A DNA stretch of 64,000 bases. Origin: RPRC01 sp034933285 (GTDB taxonomy: Bacteria > Desulfobacterota > Desulfuromonadia > Geobacterales > Geobacteraceae). The DNA lies in NCBI GenBank assembly GCA_034933285.1, contig JAYFNT010000010.1, positions 1-64,000 of the forward strand. The letters are read 5' to 3'. Shown in pieces: positions 42,688 to 52,480 of this stretch; position 1 is the stretch's first letter, and the number at the start of each line of letters is the position of its first letter. Below the pieces are notes generated by a model. The model had not been told where the DNA came from. It saw only the letters and a program-made list of their open reading frames with translations, and did not search any database. The position numbers and the translations under genes are program-made.

Positions 42688-43686
42688 CTATGATAAGTTC
42701 CAGACGATCATCTCCCAAAGATCACGCCAGTTCTTCCCTACTTCGCTGACCACTGAAGGCTCGAAGCCGCAATGCATCATGCATTGCGCACATCTTTCAT
42801 CCTTGCCTACGCCGTATCTGCTCCATTCGGTCTTTTCCATCATCTCCCGGTACGTGGGATAATGGGCATCAGTAATAAGGTAGCAGGGCGCCTTCCACCC
42901 CTGGGTGTTCCGGGTCGGATTTCCCCATGGGGTGCATTCCAGAGCCTTCTCGCCTTTCAGAAATCGGAGGTACATGGGGGTTGAGAGTATCCTGTGCCTC
43001 TTGCTCATTTCGAAGACTTCGGTGAATTTCTTCTCGATTTCCCTGCGCTCGAGAAAGTGGTTCTCGCCTACCGCCTCATAGTCGAAACCGGGCGCGACAA
43101 GGAAGCCGTCCACGCCGATATCCTTCAGCAAAGTGAATAGTTGATCTATCTCCCCCAGGTCGGTTTCCTTGAATATGGTGGTATTGGTCCAGACGCGGAA
43201 GCCGAGCTGTTTGGCCTTGCGGATCCCTGCCAGTGCCGTTTTGAAGGCGCCGTTGCATTCCAGGATCCGGTCGTGGGTTGTCTCCATGCCGTCCATGTGG
43301 ATGTTCAGGGTGAAGTTGGGATGAGGCCGCATTCGATCGAGGGACTCCTGGAGCAGAAGCCCGTTCGTACAGAAATAGACATGCTTCTTTCGGGCCAGTA
43401 CTGCGTTGACAAGCTCAAATACATGTGTATACAGGAGCGGTTCGCCGCCGGTAATGGTAACGACGGGCGCCGGGCATTCATCAACTGACTGCAGGCACTC
43501 TTGCAGTGACATTTCCTGATTGATCGTCGATGCGTATTCACGAATACGCCCACATCCCGAGCAGGCCAGGTTGCAGAGGTGAGTCGGTTCCAGCATCAGG
43601 ACGAGGGGGAATTTTTCCACTTTTCCCATCCTGTTGCGGAAAATGTATTTTGTCAGATCGTAGTTGAGCTTTAATGGGAACCTCAT
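42688..43686 (-). CDS. hpnH: Adenosyl-hopene transferase HpnH (radical SAM)
   Basis: A 332-residue radical SAM enzyme that adds a 5'-deoxyadenosyl group to diploptene, the first step to extended (C35) hopanoids. The 4Fe-4S site is HLCNLACSGCGRI (Cx3Cx2C), followed by the GGEPLLY motif and the SPASM-like end with CAQCMMHCGFEPS. Start and end match HpnH; the last three codons appear to be supplied by the integrated element. It is the last gene of the leftward operon shc-hpnA-dxs-hpnH. Confidence 0.9.
   Translation of the reverse strand: MRFPLKLNYDLTKYIFRNRMGKVEKFPLVLMLEPTHLCNLACSGCGRIREYASTINQEMSLQECLQSVDECPAPVVTITGGEPLLYTHVFELVNAVLARKKHVYFCTNGLLLQESLDRMRPHPNFTLNIHMDGMETTHDRILECNGAFKTALAGIRKAKQLGFRVWTNTTIFKETDLGEIDQLFTLLKDIGVDGFLVAPGFDYEAVGENHFLERREIEKKFTEVFEMSKRHRILSTPMYLRFLKGEKALECTPWGNPTRNTQGWKAPCYLITDAHYPTYREMMEKTEWSRYGVGKDERCAQCMMHCGFEPSVVSEVGKNWRDLWEMIVWNLS
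42697..42707. repeat. Right attachment core (attR) in hpnH
   Basis: GTTCCAGACGA, which on the minus strand codes for the V-W-N near the HpnH C-terminus. The two codons and stop after it (L-S-TAG) belong to the element side. Confidence 0.72.
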
Positions 43687-43710
43687 GAATGATTTATTTC
43701 CTTTCGAACG

Positions 43711-45624
43711 CTATTTGATCCTGGCAAGCGCAGGCGCCTCAGTCGCTCGCCCGGCCAGAAAAGCCCTTGCCGCCCGTGCGATGCCCGTTGCATCGATGCC
43801 CAGGTCCGATCTTAATTGCGACTGGCTGCCGTGTACGATGAAACGGTCCGGGATACCGATTCTCCGGACTCTCACCCCGGTGATGCCTTCACGTTCCATG
43901 AGTTCCAGCACTGCGCTCCCGAAACCTCCTTGAAGTGCGTTTTCTTCGACGGTAAGCAGGTTGCCGGTGGCGGAGGCTGCGTCGATAATGAGTTGCCGGT
44001 CCAGAGGCTTGACGAAGCGGGCGTTGATCACTGTTACATGAATGCCTTCCGCAGCCAGCAGTTTTGCCGCTTCCAGGGCAGGGTAAACCGTGGCGCCGAT
44101 GGCAACTACCGAGAGATCTCGGCCTTCGGACAGGATTTCGCCCTTGCCGATTTCCAGCGAAACTGGATCGGGGTCCAGGTATACGCCGTAACCCTGCCCG
44201 CGGGGATAGCGGAGTGCAATGGGGCGGCCTGAATAGATCGCGGTCTTGAGCATGTGTTGCAGCTCGTTCTCGTCCTTGGGCGCCATTACGGTCATTTCCG
44301 GCAGATGGCGCAGGAAGGAAAGGTCGAAGACACCGTGGTGGGTCGGTCCGTCGTCCCCCACCAGACCCCCGCGGTCCAGTGCGAGGGAAACCGGCAGTTT
44401 CTGCAGGCAGATGTCATGAAAAATCTGATCGTAGCCCCTCTGGGCAAAGGTGGAATAGATGGCGGCGACCGGCAGGAACCCTTCCACGGCCAGACCGGCT
44501 GCGAAGGTCAGGGCATGCTGCTCGGCTATGCCCACGTCGAAGAAACGTTCCGGATAGGCCCTTGCGAACGGCGTCAGGCCGGTGCCGTCCCGCATGGCAG
44601 CTGTTATGCCGATGATTCTGTCGTCTTCGCCGGCAAGTTTCATCAGGGTCTGGCCAAAGACCGCGGTATAGGAGGGAGTTCCATTTTTCCCGGACTTGAC
44701 GGTCCCGGTTTCGATATCGAATGCCCCGACGCCGTGAAACAGGTCCGGATTCCGTTCCGCCGGCGGGTACCCCTTGCCTTTCGTGGTCATGACATGGATC
44801 AACATCGGCCTGTCAGCTGTGCGGCAGTTGTTGAACACTTCCACCAGCTGGGGCAGGTCATGCCCATGGATCGGGCCGATGTATTCGAATCCCAGGGCTT
44901 CGAACAGCGTACCGGGAGTAAGGAATCCTTTCAATGAGTCCTCTGCCTTCTTGGCAAAATGCAGAATGTTGGTGCCGATGGCAGGGATGCTTTTCAGGAG
45001 GGATTCCATTTCCTTCTTCAGATCCCTGAAATACTTGCCTGTGAGCTTTCGCGAGATGAATGCCGAAAAAGCGCCGACATTTTTCGATATGGACATCTCA
45101 TTGTCGTTCAGGACCACGATCAGGTTTTTTCTCAGGTGCCCGGTCTGGTTCAGTGCTTCGAAGGCTATTCCGCCGGTCAGCGACCCGTCTCCGATCACCG
45201 AGATCACTTTGCTGTCCCTGCCTCTCAGGCTGTTTGCCACCGCCATTCCAAGCCCTGCCGAGATGGATGTGGAGGAATGGCCGGCGCCGAAAGCGTCATG
45301 GGGCGATTCGTTCCGCTTGGGGAATCCGCTTATGCCGTGGTACTGGCGCTGCGTATGGAAAGCCTCTCGCCTGCCGGTGATGATCTTGTGGGTATATGCC
45401 TGATGTCCCACATCCCAGATTATCTTGTCCGCAGGGGAATCGAAACAGTAATGCAGCGCCAGGGTAAGCTCTACGCAACCCAGGTTGGAGGCCAGATGGC
45501 CGCCGGTCACCGATACCGTGTCCAGCAGGAAACGGCGCACTTCTTCGGCGAGAGGGATCAGTTCTTCCTCTTTCAGGCGCTTCAGGTCTTCAGGACCGTT
45601 TATTTTTTCAAGCATAGGATACAT
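43711..45624 (-). CDS. dxs: 1-Deoxy-D-xylulose-5-phosphate synthase
   Basis: A 637-residue thiamine diphosphate enzyme that makes DXP from pyruvate and glyceraldehyde 3-phosphate, the entry to the MEP isoprenoid pathway. Marks are GGHLASNLGCVELTLALHYC, the thiamine motif GDGSLTGGIAFEALN, and the transketolase segment FAAGLAVEGFLPVAAIYSTF. ATG 45624 (MYPMLEKINGPEDLKRL) is preferred since it follows GGGGAA and fits the family start; the open frame extends 38 codons more. Its place among hopanoid genes links precursor supply to squalene-derived lipids. Confidence 0.93.
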   Translation of the reverse strand: MYPMLEKINGPEDLKRLKEEELIPLAEEVRRFLLDTVSVTGGHLASNLGCVELTLALHYCFDSPADKIIWDVGHQAYTHKIITGRREAFHTQRQYHGISGFPKRNESPHDAFGAGHSSTSISAGLGMAVANSLRGRDSKVISVIGDGSLTGGIAFEALNQTGHLRKNLIVVLNDNEMSISKNVGAFSAFISRKLTGKYFRDLKKEMESLLKSIPAIGTNILHFAKKAEDSLKGFLTPGTLFEALGFEYIGPIHGHDLPQLVEVFNNCRTADRPMLIHVMTTKGKGYPPAERNPDLFHGVGAFDIETGTVKSGKNGTPSYTAVFGQTLMKLAGEDDRIIGITAAMRDGTGLTPFARAYPERFFDVGIAEQHALTFAAGLAVEGFLPVAAIYSTFAQRGYDQIFHDICLQKLPVSLALDRGGLVGDDGPTHHGVFDLSFLRHLPEMTVMAPKDENELQHMLKTAIYSGRPIALRYPRGQGYGVYLDPDPVSLEIGKGEILSEGRDLSVVAIGATVYPALEAAKLLAAEGIHVTVINARFVKPLDRQLIIDAASATGNLLTVEENALQGGFGSAVLELMEREGITGVRVRRIGIPDRFIVHGSQSQLRSDLGIDATGIARAARAFLAGRATEAPALARIK

Positions 45625-45759
45625 TGGAAATTCCCCGCGGTAATCCGCATCAGTTAAAAACGAAACCTGGCGAAACTCGTGCTTCGACCTGATCGGGACA
45701 TTGCCCGGTTGCAGCATGCTTTGCCGGAATTCCGGCATCTTCGGATCCCGATCAACTAA

Positions 45760-46746
45760 TTATGCATATCCTTCGGAGCGGAACCAATCGACAGCTTTTT
45801 GCAGCGCGTCCTTTACCGGGCCGCTAGGCAGCCCCAGCTCCCTTACCGCCTTGGATGAATCGAAGAACATGTGCTTTCCGGCCATCTGCACCCCTGCCAG
45901 TGGGATCAGAGGCTCCCTCCCGGTCAATCTGGATATTCCTTCATTGATATATGCAGCGACGAGTATGGGTGTATAGGGCAGTTTCAATCGTGGTGCCGGA
46001 AGCCCGGAAATTTCCTCCAGCAGGGCGAAGATGTCGCGCAGCGTAAGATTTTCATTGCCGAGGATATACCTTTCGCCTATCCGTCCATGAAGGGCTGCCA
46101 GAATGTGCCCTTTGGCGCAGTCTTCCACATCGATCAGGTTCAAGCCGGTGTCAAGATAGGCGGGCATCTTGCGATTCAGGAAATCAACGATTATTTTGCC
46201 GGTGGGTGTGGGTTTGATATCGTGCGGTCCCACCGGTGTGGACGGATTGACGATAACCAGGGGCAGGCCACGCTGTATGAACTTCTCCGCTTCACGCTCT
46301 GCAAGGAATTTGCTTTTTTTGTAGTGTCCGACCATATCGGAGAAGGAAACCGGCGTTTCTTCATTGCCGGGCGTGCCGTCGCCGGGATTGCCCAGCGTGC
46401 CGACGCTGCTTGTGTAAACGACGCGGCTGACACCATTTTGCAGCGCTGCTTCCAGTACCGCCCGGGTTCCGCCCACATTGACCGAGTACATCGACGAAGG
46501 GTCCCTGGTCCAGAGGCGATAGTCAGCGGCAACGTGGAACAGGGTATCGCAGCCCGAGATGCCTCTGGCTAGTGACTCGCTGTCCAGCAGGTCGCCTTCG
46601 CTGAATTCCACGTCCAATCCTGCCAGGTTTCTCCTGTCCGATCCCGGCCTGGCCAGAACCCTGACCCGGCACCCGAACGCAAGCAGCTGCCGGGCAAGGC
46701 ATGCTCCAATAAAACCGGTGGCGCCGGTTACGAAAACCTTGTTCAT
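45760..46746 (-). CDS. hpnA: Hopanoid-associated NAD-dependent sugar epimerase HpnA
   Basis: A 328-residue extended short-chain dehydrogenase. The Rossmann site is TGATGFIGACLARQLL and the catalytic Ser...Tyr-x3-Lys occurs as YTSSVGTLG and MVGHYKKSKFLAE. HpnA proteins cluster with squalene-hopene cyclase and are thought to act on the side-chain sugar of hopanoids. It is 63 bases from shc and 135 from the dxs start. Confidence 0.88.
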   Translation of the reverse strand: MNKVFVTGATGFIGACLARQLLAFGCRVRVLARPGSDRRNLAGLDVEFSEGDLLDSESLARGISGCDTLFHVAADYRLWTRDPSSMYSVNVGGTRAVLEAALQNGVSRVVYTSSVGTLGNPGDGTPGNEETPVSFSDMVGHYKKSKFLAEREAEKFIQRGLPLVIVNPSTPVGPHDIKPTPTGKIIVDFLNRKMPAYLDTGLNLIDVEDCAKGHILAALHGRIGERYILGNENLTLRDIFALLEEISGLPAPRLKLPYTPILVAAYINEGISRLTGREPLIPLAGVQMAGKHMFFDSSKAVRELGLPSGPVKDALQKAVDWFRSEGYA

Positions 46747-46809
46747 ATATCCGTCACTAAAAACATTAACGCAGTTTCAAATCCGGAAAAGACCATTTCC
46801 GGATGAAAA

Positions 46810-48906
46810 CTAGTTGACGCCGCCCATGAGGCTGCGGTATCTCCCGAGTGCCATCAGGGGGAAGCAGTTGCGGTAAATGTGGTACTTGATCATGAAGTAC
46901 TTGGGGAACCCCGTGCCGGTGAACTGGTCTTCATCCCAGGAACCGTCGGGCTTCTGGTTGGCTATCAGGTACTGGATGCCCCGTTCGATAGATGCCGAGT
47001 TCGCTTCTTCGGCAGCCATCAGCGCCAGCAGTGCCCAGGCTGTCTGCGACGGAGTGCTTGCGCCGACTCCGGCAAGAGCCGTGTCTTGATATGAGTCACA
47101 GGTCTCGCCCCAGCCGCCGTCACTGTTCTGTTTGGATTTGAGCCAGTTGGCTGCTTTGCGGATATACGGCTGCCCGGGGTTTTCTCCAATGGCCTGCAGC
47201 CCGCTCAACACTGACCATGTGCCGTAAATGTAGTTCACTCCCCAGCGTCCCCACCACGGTCCCTGGGGTTCCTGGTTCTGTTTCACGAACTCGAGTGCGC
47301 GGACGGCAGCCGGATTGTCCTTCGGATAGCCGAATGTTCCCATCAGTTCCAGCATTCTGCCGGTAAGATCCGCGGTCGGCGGGTCGATAAGGGCTTCCAG
47401 GTCGGCGAAGGGTATCTTGTTGAGTATATGCTTGGTATTGTCCTTGTCGAATGCTCCCCAGCCACCGTTTTTGCTCTGCATGCCCAGGCACCAGCGGATT
47501 CCCCTTTCGATGGCGGCTTTCATTGCGGCTCCGTCCTTGACCTTAACATCCTTGATCGCCATCATGACTATCCCGGAGTCGTCCACATCAGGATACCAGT
47601 CATTGAGGAATTCAAAAGCCCAGCCACCCGGCTCCAGTTCGGGACACTTGATTTTCCAGTCTCCCGGCTGGCGCACTTCGTGGTCCAGCAGCCACTGGGC
47701 GGCTTTGACCAGGGAGGGATGGTCGTTCGGCACTCCGGCGTCTATCAGGCCCTTCAACGCGAGGGCCGTATCCCAAACCGGTGAAATGCAGGACTGGAGT
47801 ACGATGCTGTTGTCGTTCTCGATGCAAAAATTGGCCAGCGCATCCAGGCCTTTCTGAACCGCCGGGTGGTCGTTGGCATAACCCAGGCAGTTGAGAGCCA
47901 GGATGGAGTTGAGCATGGCGGGTTGAATGCCGCCCCAGTCGCCGGTCGCCTCCTGGTGGTCAAGAACCCATTTTTCGGTTATGGCCATTGCCTTCTTCAT
48001 GAAGGGCCTGATGGGACTGCGTTCGTAGATCTTCAGCAGATGGTCCACCCCTATGAAAATGTTTTTCCATGTCAGGATGCCTTCTTCCTTGGTGAATGTG
48101 TAATCCGTCGGGCGCGGCGGACGCACGTAGAGTTCCTGCACTCGCGCCCATGGCGGCAGCTTCCGCACCGGCCGCTTGGCCATGATGAGGGAGAGCGGGA
48201 TGATGGTGGCCCGCGACCAGCTGGAGAACTCGTACATGTTCAGATAGGCCCAGTTGGGGAGAAGGGACAATTCAATGGGCATCGATGGAACGCCGAACCA
48301 GGCGAACTCGCCGAAAAGGGCGAGGAATATCTTGGTGAAAACCCGGCTCTTTATAATGCCGCCTTTGTCCAGGATGAAAGCCCTGGCCTTTTCCATCGCG
48401 GGGTGATCCGGTCCGTACCCGGCCAGTTTCAAGGCGAAATAGGCTTCTATGGTGGTGGAAAGGTCTCCAGGCCCTCCGTAGTAAATGGTCCAGTAGCCTT
48501 CTTCCGTCTGCTTGTTAAGGATATAGTTGGCCAGCTTCCTTTCCCTGTTCTTGTCGACCATGCCCAGGAAATGGAACAGCATGATGTATTCCGAGCTTAT
48601 TGTTACATTTGACTCCAGCTCGGCCCACCAGTATCCTTCCGGCAACTGTTCGCGAAAGAAAAACTCGCAGCTTTGCTCAATGGCAACGTCAATGGGGCTG
48701 TTGGTCCCCACGGTTTTCTTTTTCCAGATGGATGCCGGGAGATGGTGGACCTTGGCCCCCTGTCTGGAGGGGGCCGACTCCGGATTTTCCGCGGTCATGC
48801 CGTTAAGAGATGTCAATGCGTTGGAAATGGGATGTTTGCAGGGTTTCATTCCTGTGAGCTCCATAATAAAACCTTGGGAAGTCACCATGAACTTCATGGG
48901 ACACAA
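46810..48906 (-). CDS. shc: Squalene-hopene cyclase
   Basis: A 698-residue terpene cyclase that turns squalene into hopene at the inner membrane. The catalytic DxDD lies at 440-443 (YPDVDDSG), and several QW repeats are visible (QEPQGPWWGRWG, QNSDGGWGETCDSYQD, QTAWALLALM, KPDGSWDEDQFTGTGFP). The length is normal. Start codon choice is open: ATG 48906, 48897 and 48864 all lack a strong ribosome site. It heads the leftward hopanoid operon, opposite to hpnN. Confidence 0.93.
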   Translation of the reverse strand: MCPMKFMVTSQGFIMELTGMKPCKHPISNALTSLNGMTAENPESAPSRQGAKVHHLPASIWKKKTVGTNSPIDVAIEQSCEFFFREQLPEGYWWAELESNVTISSEYIMLFHFLGMVDKNRERKLANYILNKQTEEGYWTIYYGGPGDLSTTIEAYFALKLAGYGPDHPAMEKARAFILDKGGIIKSRVFTKIFLALFGEFAWFGVPSMPIELSLLPNWAYLNMYEFSSWSRATIIPLSLIMAKRPVRKLPPWARVQELYVRPPRPTDYTFTKEEGILTWKNIFIGVDHLLKIYERSPIRPFMKKAMAITEKWVLDHQEATGDWGGIQPAMLNSILALNCLGYANDHPAVQKGLDALANFCIENDNSIVLQSCISPVWDTALALKGLIDAGVPNDHPSLVKAAQWLLDHEVRQPGDWKIKCPELEPGGWAFEFLNDWYPDVDDSGIVMMAIKDVKVKDGAAMKAAIERGIRWCLGMQSKNGGWGAFDKDNTKHILNKIPFADLEALIDPPTADLTGRMLELMGTFGYPKDNPAAVRALEFVKQNQEPQGPWWGRWGVNYIYGTWSVLSGLQAIGENPGQPYIRKAANWLKSKQNSDGGWGETCDSYQDTALAGVGASTPSQTAWALLALMAAEEANSASIERGIQYLIANQKPDGSWDEDQFTGTGFPKYFMIKYHIYRNCFPLMALGRYRSLMGGVN

Positions 48907-49097
48907 TTAGCCATTCTATAGAATAATTGTGCATATCTAGCACATTTTTCCGCAAAGGTATACAACTTTTCTGGGTGTTGTCCGGATAGTGTAATGATAA
49001 CTATATGTTGCGGATCAGCGAACTGGGTATGCCGGAGTTGATTTCACGGAACGGCTATGGTACGCTCAAACGACAGATTCAGGAGGATAAAGAACAA

Positions 49098-51845
49098 ATG
49101 ATCAACAAAGACGAAAAAGGCAGGGGACTTTTCGGTATTGTCACCCGCTTTCCGTTGGCAACCATACTGGTTGCTCTGCTTCTGTCCGTGCTGGCGCTGA
49201 ATTATACCAGAAACAATCTGGAAATGCTGACCGGCAGGGACGACCTGATGCCCAAGAACAGCAAGTTCCACCGCGATTATACTGAATACCGGCAGGAATT
49301 CGGCGACCAGGAAGAGATTGCCATCGTCATTGAGAGCGCTGATTCCGAAGTCGCGGGACGGTTCGGCAGCGAACTTCAGCGCAGGCTCAGCAAAAGAACC
49401 GATTTGTTCAGAGAGGTTTTCTACCCCAACGCGCTTCCCTATTTCCAGAAAAACGGCCTGATGTTCATGTCTTATGAGGAACTGCGTTCACTGCGCGACA
49501 AGCTTGCAAAGGCAAAGCCCGTTCTCAAGGACCTGGCGGCGTCTCCATCTGTTCAGACACTTTTCACTTCCCTGGCACGGGGGATGGAGGATTATCTGAA
49601 AGAGCCTCCGGGAGCGCCGGACGCCGATAAGCGTATTGCCGGCCTCGCCTTCATGCTCGGCAAACTGGGCGACGGCTTCGAGCGCTTCGGCAAGGAAGGG
49701 GCCGCGCCGGTATCTCTTGACAGCTTTTTTCTCGGTAATGGTCCTGGTGGGGAGGAGTCTGCTCTCGCAAAGGCCGCGAAGCAGCAGATCATCACGGTTC
49801 TGCCGGTAAAGGAAGCCGGCAGCTTCGTGCCCGCCGAAAGAGCCATTGCCGCAGTGCGCTCCGAACTCCGCTCGCTGTCTGCCGATCCCCGGTTCAAAGG
49901 GGTCAAGGCAGGACTTACCGGGGTGCCGGTGCTGGAGTACGAGGAAATTGCCACGAGCCAGCGTGATATTGCCCTTGCCACGGTAATTTCATTAATCCTG
50001 ACCGTAATACTTCTCCTTTATGCCTTTCGTGGTGTCGCGAACGCTGTCGCAGCAACGGCGGCGCTGCTGGTGGCCATCGCCCTCTCTTTCGGCATGGCGA
50101 CTCTGGTTGTCGGGCATCTGAACATTCTGTCCATGGTTTTTGCCGTGATGCTGATCGGGATAGGGATCGAGTACGGGATACAGATCGTGCTCCGCTATCA
50201 GGAAGAGCTCAAAAAAGGCAAGCAGCGGTTCGAGTCACTCCGGACCGCAGTGAACAGGAACCTCTGGGCCATAACCATGGCTGCCGCCACGGTGGCTGCA
50301 GCCTTCCTGACCTTTGTCCTGACCGATTTCAAGGGGATCGCGGAACTGGGCATTATCGCGGCAATCGGTATTTTCATCTGCGTCCTCGTCACGTTCACAG
50401 TCCTCCCTGCAATGCTGGCGCTACCGATCAGGTACGGTACGCGGAACCGCAAGACAATCGTGACGACCCCTTCGGCACAAGGTGGAATCCCTGTCCCCGC
50501 TGTTCATGTTTCGCCGGTCAGGAAAACCATACGGACGGTTCTGTTCGGATACCCCCGGGCTGTCCTCGCAGTTACGGCGATTCTCTGCGTAGCTTCCCTC
50601 TACCCTCTCTCCAGGGTCGAATTTGATTACAATCTCCTCAACCTGCAGGCCAAGGGATTGGAGTCCGTCGCCTATGCGCGTAAACTGATGAGAAATTCTG
50701 AAAATTCCGGATATTTCGCTGTGGCCATGGCGCCTACCCTGCAGGAAGCCGCTCTTCGCGCCAAAGCCCTGTCGTCGCTCCCGACCGTGGATCACGTTGT
50801 CGGCCTGCAGTCATTCATTCCTGATGATCAGGACAGGAAGCTGGCGGAAATCGCTGCCATCAGGGCGGATCTTGCCGATGTCAAAGCTGCGGCTTACGAA
50901 GAGGATTTGCGGGTCATGGAACTGCCGGCCGTTTTTGAAAACTTCCGTGCCACTACTGAACGGTTCGTGCAGCGACTGGAGCGGGAGCAGAAGCCGGAGG
51001 CGAAAGAGATGGCCGGTTTCCTGCGCATATTGGACCGCTTCTTTGCCGGGCTGGAGAAGGAAAAAGACAGGAATGCGCTGGGAATGCTGCGCAATTTCCA
51101 GGGAGACATGATGGCGGGCCTGCCGGCCAAGATCGAAGCCCTCAAGAACAGTCTGCCTGCCTCCCGGGTTTCCCTGGCAGATGTGCCTGAGGATCTGCGC
51201 AAGCGCTTTGTGGGCAGGTCCGGGAAATTCCTGCTCCAGATCGCGCCCAAGCATGAGATATTCGACCGTGAACCGCTGAAGGCTTTTCTGGATGATGTGC
51301 GGAAAGTAGCGCCCGGCGCCACAGGGGAACCGGTAATGGTGTACGAGTCAATGACCATAATGCGTGATTCGTACCGAGGGGCCTTTGCCTATGCGTTCCT
51401 GGCAATATTTCTGATTCTGCTGGTGACCTTCCGCAGCGTGCGATATGCGATGATCGGCCTCGTGCCGCTGGTGGTGGGCATGCTTTTCATGGTCAGCGGC
51501 ATGTGGCTGTTCGGAATCAGCTTCAATTCGGCGAATATTATCGTGATGCCGCTGGTGCTCGGGATAGCGGTGGATTCCGGGATATATATCATCAACCGGT
51601 TCCGCCGCGAGGGCGAAAGCGGCTACGAGGTGGTCGTCAGCAGCACCGGCAGAGGAGTCTTCTACAACACCCTGACCATCATGATCAGTTTTGGAGCGCT
51701 GATGGTGGCCCATCACCAGGGAGTCTTCAGTATCGGGGCGGCAATGTCGCTGGGCATGTTGTCCTGCCAGATCGCTTTCATCGTGACTCTGCCGGCGGCC
51801 CTGGCGCTATTCGGCGAAAAGCGTCAACCTGGGAACGGAATGTGA
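49098..51845 (+). CDS. hpnN: Hopanoid transporter HpnN (RND/MMPL family)
   Basis: A 915-residue RND-type exporter that moves hopanoids toward the outer membrane. Two sets of helices each follow a large periplasmic domain; the sterol-sensing-like segments are VFAVMLIGIGIEYGIQIVLR and VMPLVLGIAVDSGIYIINRF. ATG 49098 is chosen because AGGAGG lies at 49081-49086; the frame is open for 31 more codons upstream. It reads away from shc, with a shared promoter region at 48907-49097. Confidence 0.9.
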   Translation: MINKDEKGRGLFGIVTRFPLATILVALLLSVLALNYTRNNLEMLTGRDDLMPKNSKFHRDYTEYRQEFGDQEEIAIVIESADSEVAGRFGSELQRRLSKRTDLFREVFYPNALPYFQKNGLMFMSYEELRSLRDKLAKAKPVLKDLAASPSVQTLFTSLARGMEDYLKEPPGAPDADKRIAGLAFMLGKLGDGFERFGKEGAAPVSLDSFFLGNGPGGEESALAKAAKQQIITVLPVKEAGSFVPAERAIAAVRSELRSLSADPRFKGVKAGLTGVPVLEYEEIATSQRDIALATVISLILTVILLLYAFRGVANAVAATAALLVAIALSFGMATLVVGHLNILSMVFAVMLIGIGIEYGIQIVLRYQEELKKGKQRFESLRTAVNRNLWAITMAAATVAAAFLTFVLTDFKGIAELGIIAAIGIFICVLVTFTVLPAMLALPIRYGTRNRKTIVTTPSAQGGIPVPAVHVSPVRKTIRTVLFGYPRAVLAVTAILCVASLYPLSRVEFDYNLLNLQAKGLESVAYARKLMRNSENSGYFAVAMAPTLQEAALRAKALSSLPTVDHVVGLQSFIPDDQDRKLAEIAAIRADLADVKAAAYEEDLRVMELPAVFENFRATTERFVQRLEREQKPEAKEMAGFLRILDRFFAGLEKEKDRNALGMLRNFQGDMMAGLPAKIEALKNSLPASRVSLADVPEDLRKRFVGRSGKFLLQIAPKHEIFDREPLKAFLDDVRKVAPGATGEPVMVYESMTIMRDSYRGAFAYAFLAIFLILLVTFRSVRYAMIGLVPLVVGMLFMVSGMWLFGISFNSANIIVMPLVLGIAVDSGIYIINRFRREGESGYEVVVSSTGRGVFYNTLTIMISFGALMVAHHQGVFSIGAAMSLGMLSCQIAFIVTLPAALALFGEKRQPGNGM

Positions 51846-52456
51846 AAACCGAAGGGTTGGGGGGCGCCGTAGGGCTGACACACCTGTTTCTGCGACGCGT
51901 GGTGGTTCCGGGTGACGTGGTTGTGGATGCCACCTGCGGCAACGGTTTCGATACGCTTTTTCTGGCGCGTTTGGTGGGTGACGGGGGCAGGGTATGGGCA
52001 TTCGACCTGCAGGCGGAGGCGATCAGGTCTGCTGAGGCAAGACTTGACGAGGCAGGCTGCCTTTCGCGGGTAAAACTGGTCAATGCAGGGCATGAGCGTC
52101 TTGACGAATACCTGAAGGAGAAAGTCCGGGCAGTCGTCTTCAATCTGGGATACCTGCCCGGGGTTCCCGATGGACAAGTCACGTGTGCTGACTCCACCCT
52201 GGCGGCGCTGGACCGGGCTTCGGAACTGCTTCTCCCGGGAGGCATAATTACTGTAGCCCTGTATACCGGACATCCCGGTGGGGCGGAAGAGGCCGCGATG
52301 GTGGAAAAATGGGCTGCCGGCCTTCCTCCCCGCGGCTTCAACTCCTGGAAAAGCCGCCAGCTGAACCGTTCAGAACTGGCGCCCTTCGTCATTGTCGTGG
52401 AAAGGCAGCCTTCAGGACGCGGGGCAAAAACCGATTCGTGCCGCGAATGTACCTGA
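51842..52456 (+). CDS. Class I SAM-dependent methyltransferase (MnmM/YtqB-like)
   Basis: A 204-residue methyltransferase of the rRNA-methylase-like family to which YtqB/MnmM, a tRNA wobble-uridine methyltransferase, belongs. The SAM site is VVDATCGNGFDTLFLA, followed by AFDLQAEAI and the family-specific FNLGYLPG and ALYTGHPGGAEE. GTG 51842 overlaps the hpnN stop (GTGA), so it is translated with hpnN; a longer frame is an artefact inside hpnN. Confidence 0.82.
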   Translation: MKTEGLGGAVGLTHLFLRRVVVPGDVVVDATCGNGFDTLFLARLVGDGGRVWAFDLQAEAIRSAEARLDEAGCLSRVKLVNAGHERLDEYLKEKVRAVVFNLGYLPGVPDGQVTCADSTLAALDRASELLLPGGIITVALYTGHPGGAEEAAMVEKWAAGLPPRGFNSWKSRQLNRSELAPFVIVVERQPSGRGAKTDSCRECT

Positions 52457-52480
52457 GCATCCCTTTCGCTTGATGCTTTG

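Larger units (their letters stand above)
22493..42707. mobile_element. Integrative element of about 20.2 kb in the 3' end of hpnH, satellite-like core with defence cargo
   Basis: Both ends carry the 11-bp direct repeat GTTCCAGACGA. The right copy lies in the last codons of hpnH; the left copy lies in an orphan reading segment that ends like hpnH. A tyrosine integrase gene sits just inside the right end. All assigned genes inside read leftward. Order from the right: int, unknown, AlpA/Xis-like, replication genes, tape-measure-like, sigma-like, small phage genes, then a restriction-modification operon and a toxin-antitoxin pair. Base composition inside varies from AT-rich cargo to GC-rich replication genes, which suggests a composite origin. 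The extent is inferred from the repeat and gene content. Confidence 0.78.

Noticed and set aside
51503..51841. Upstream extension of the methyltransferase frame
   Set aside because: This part lies inside hpnN in another frame; family similarity begins only after GTG 51842.
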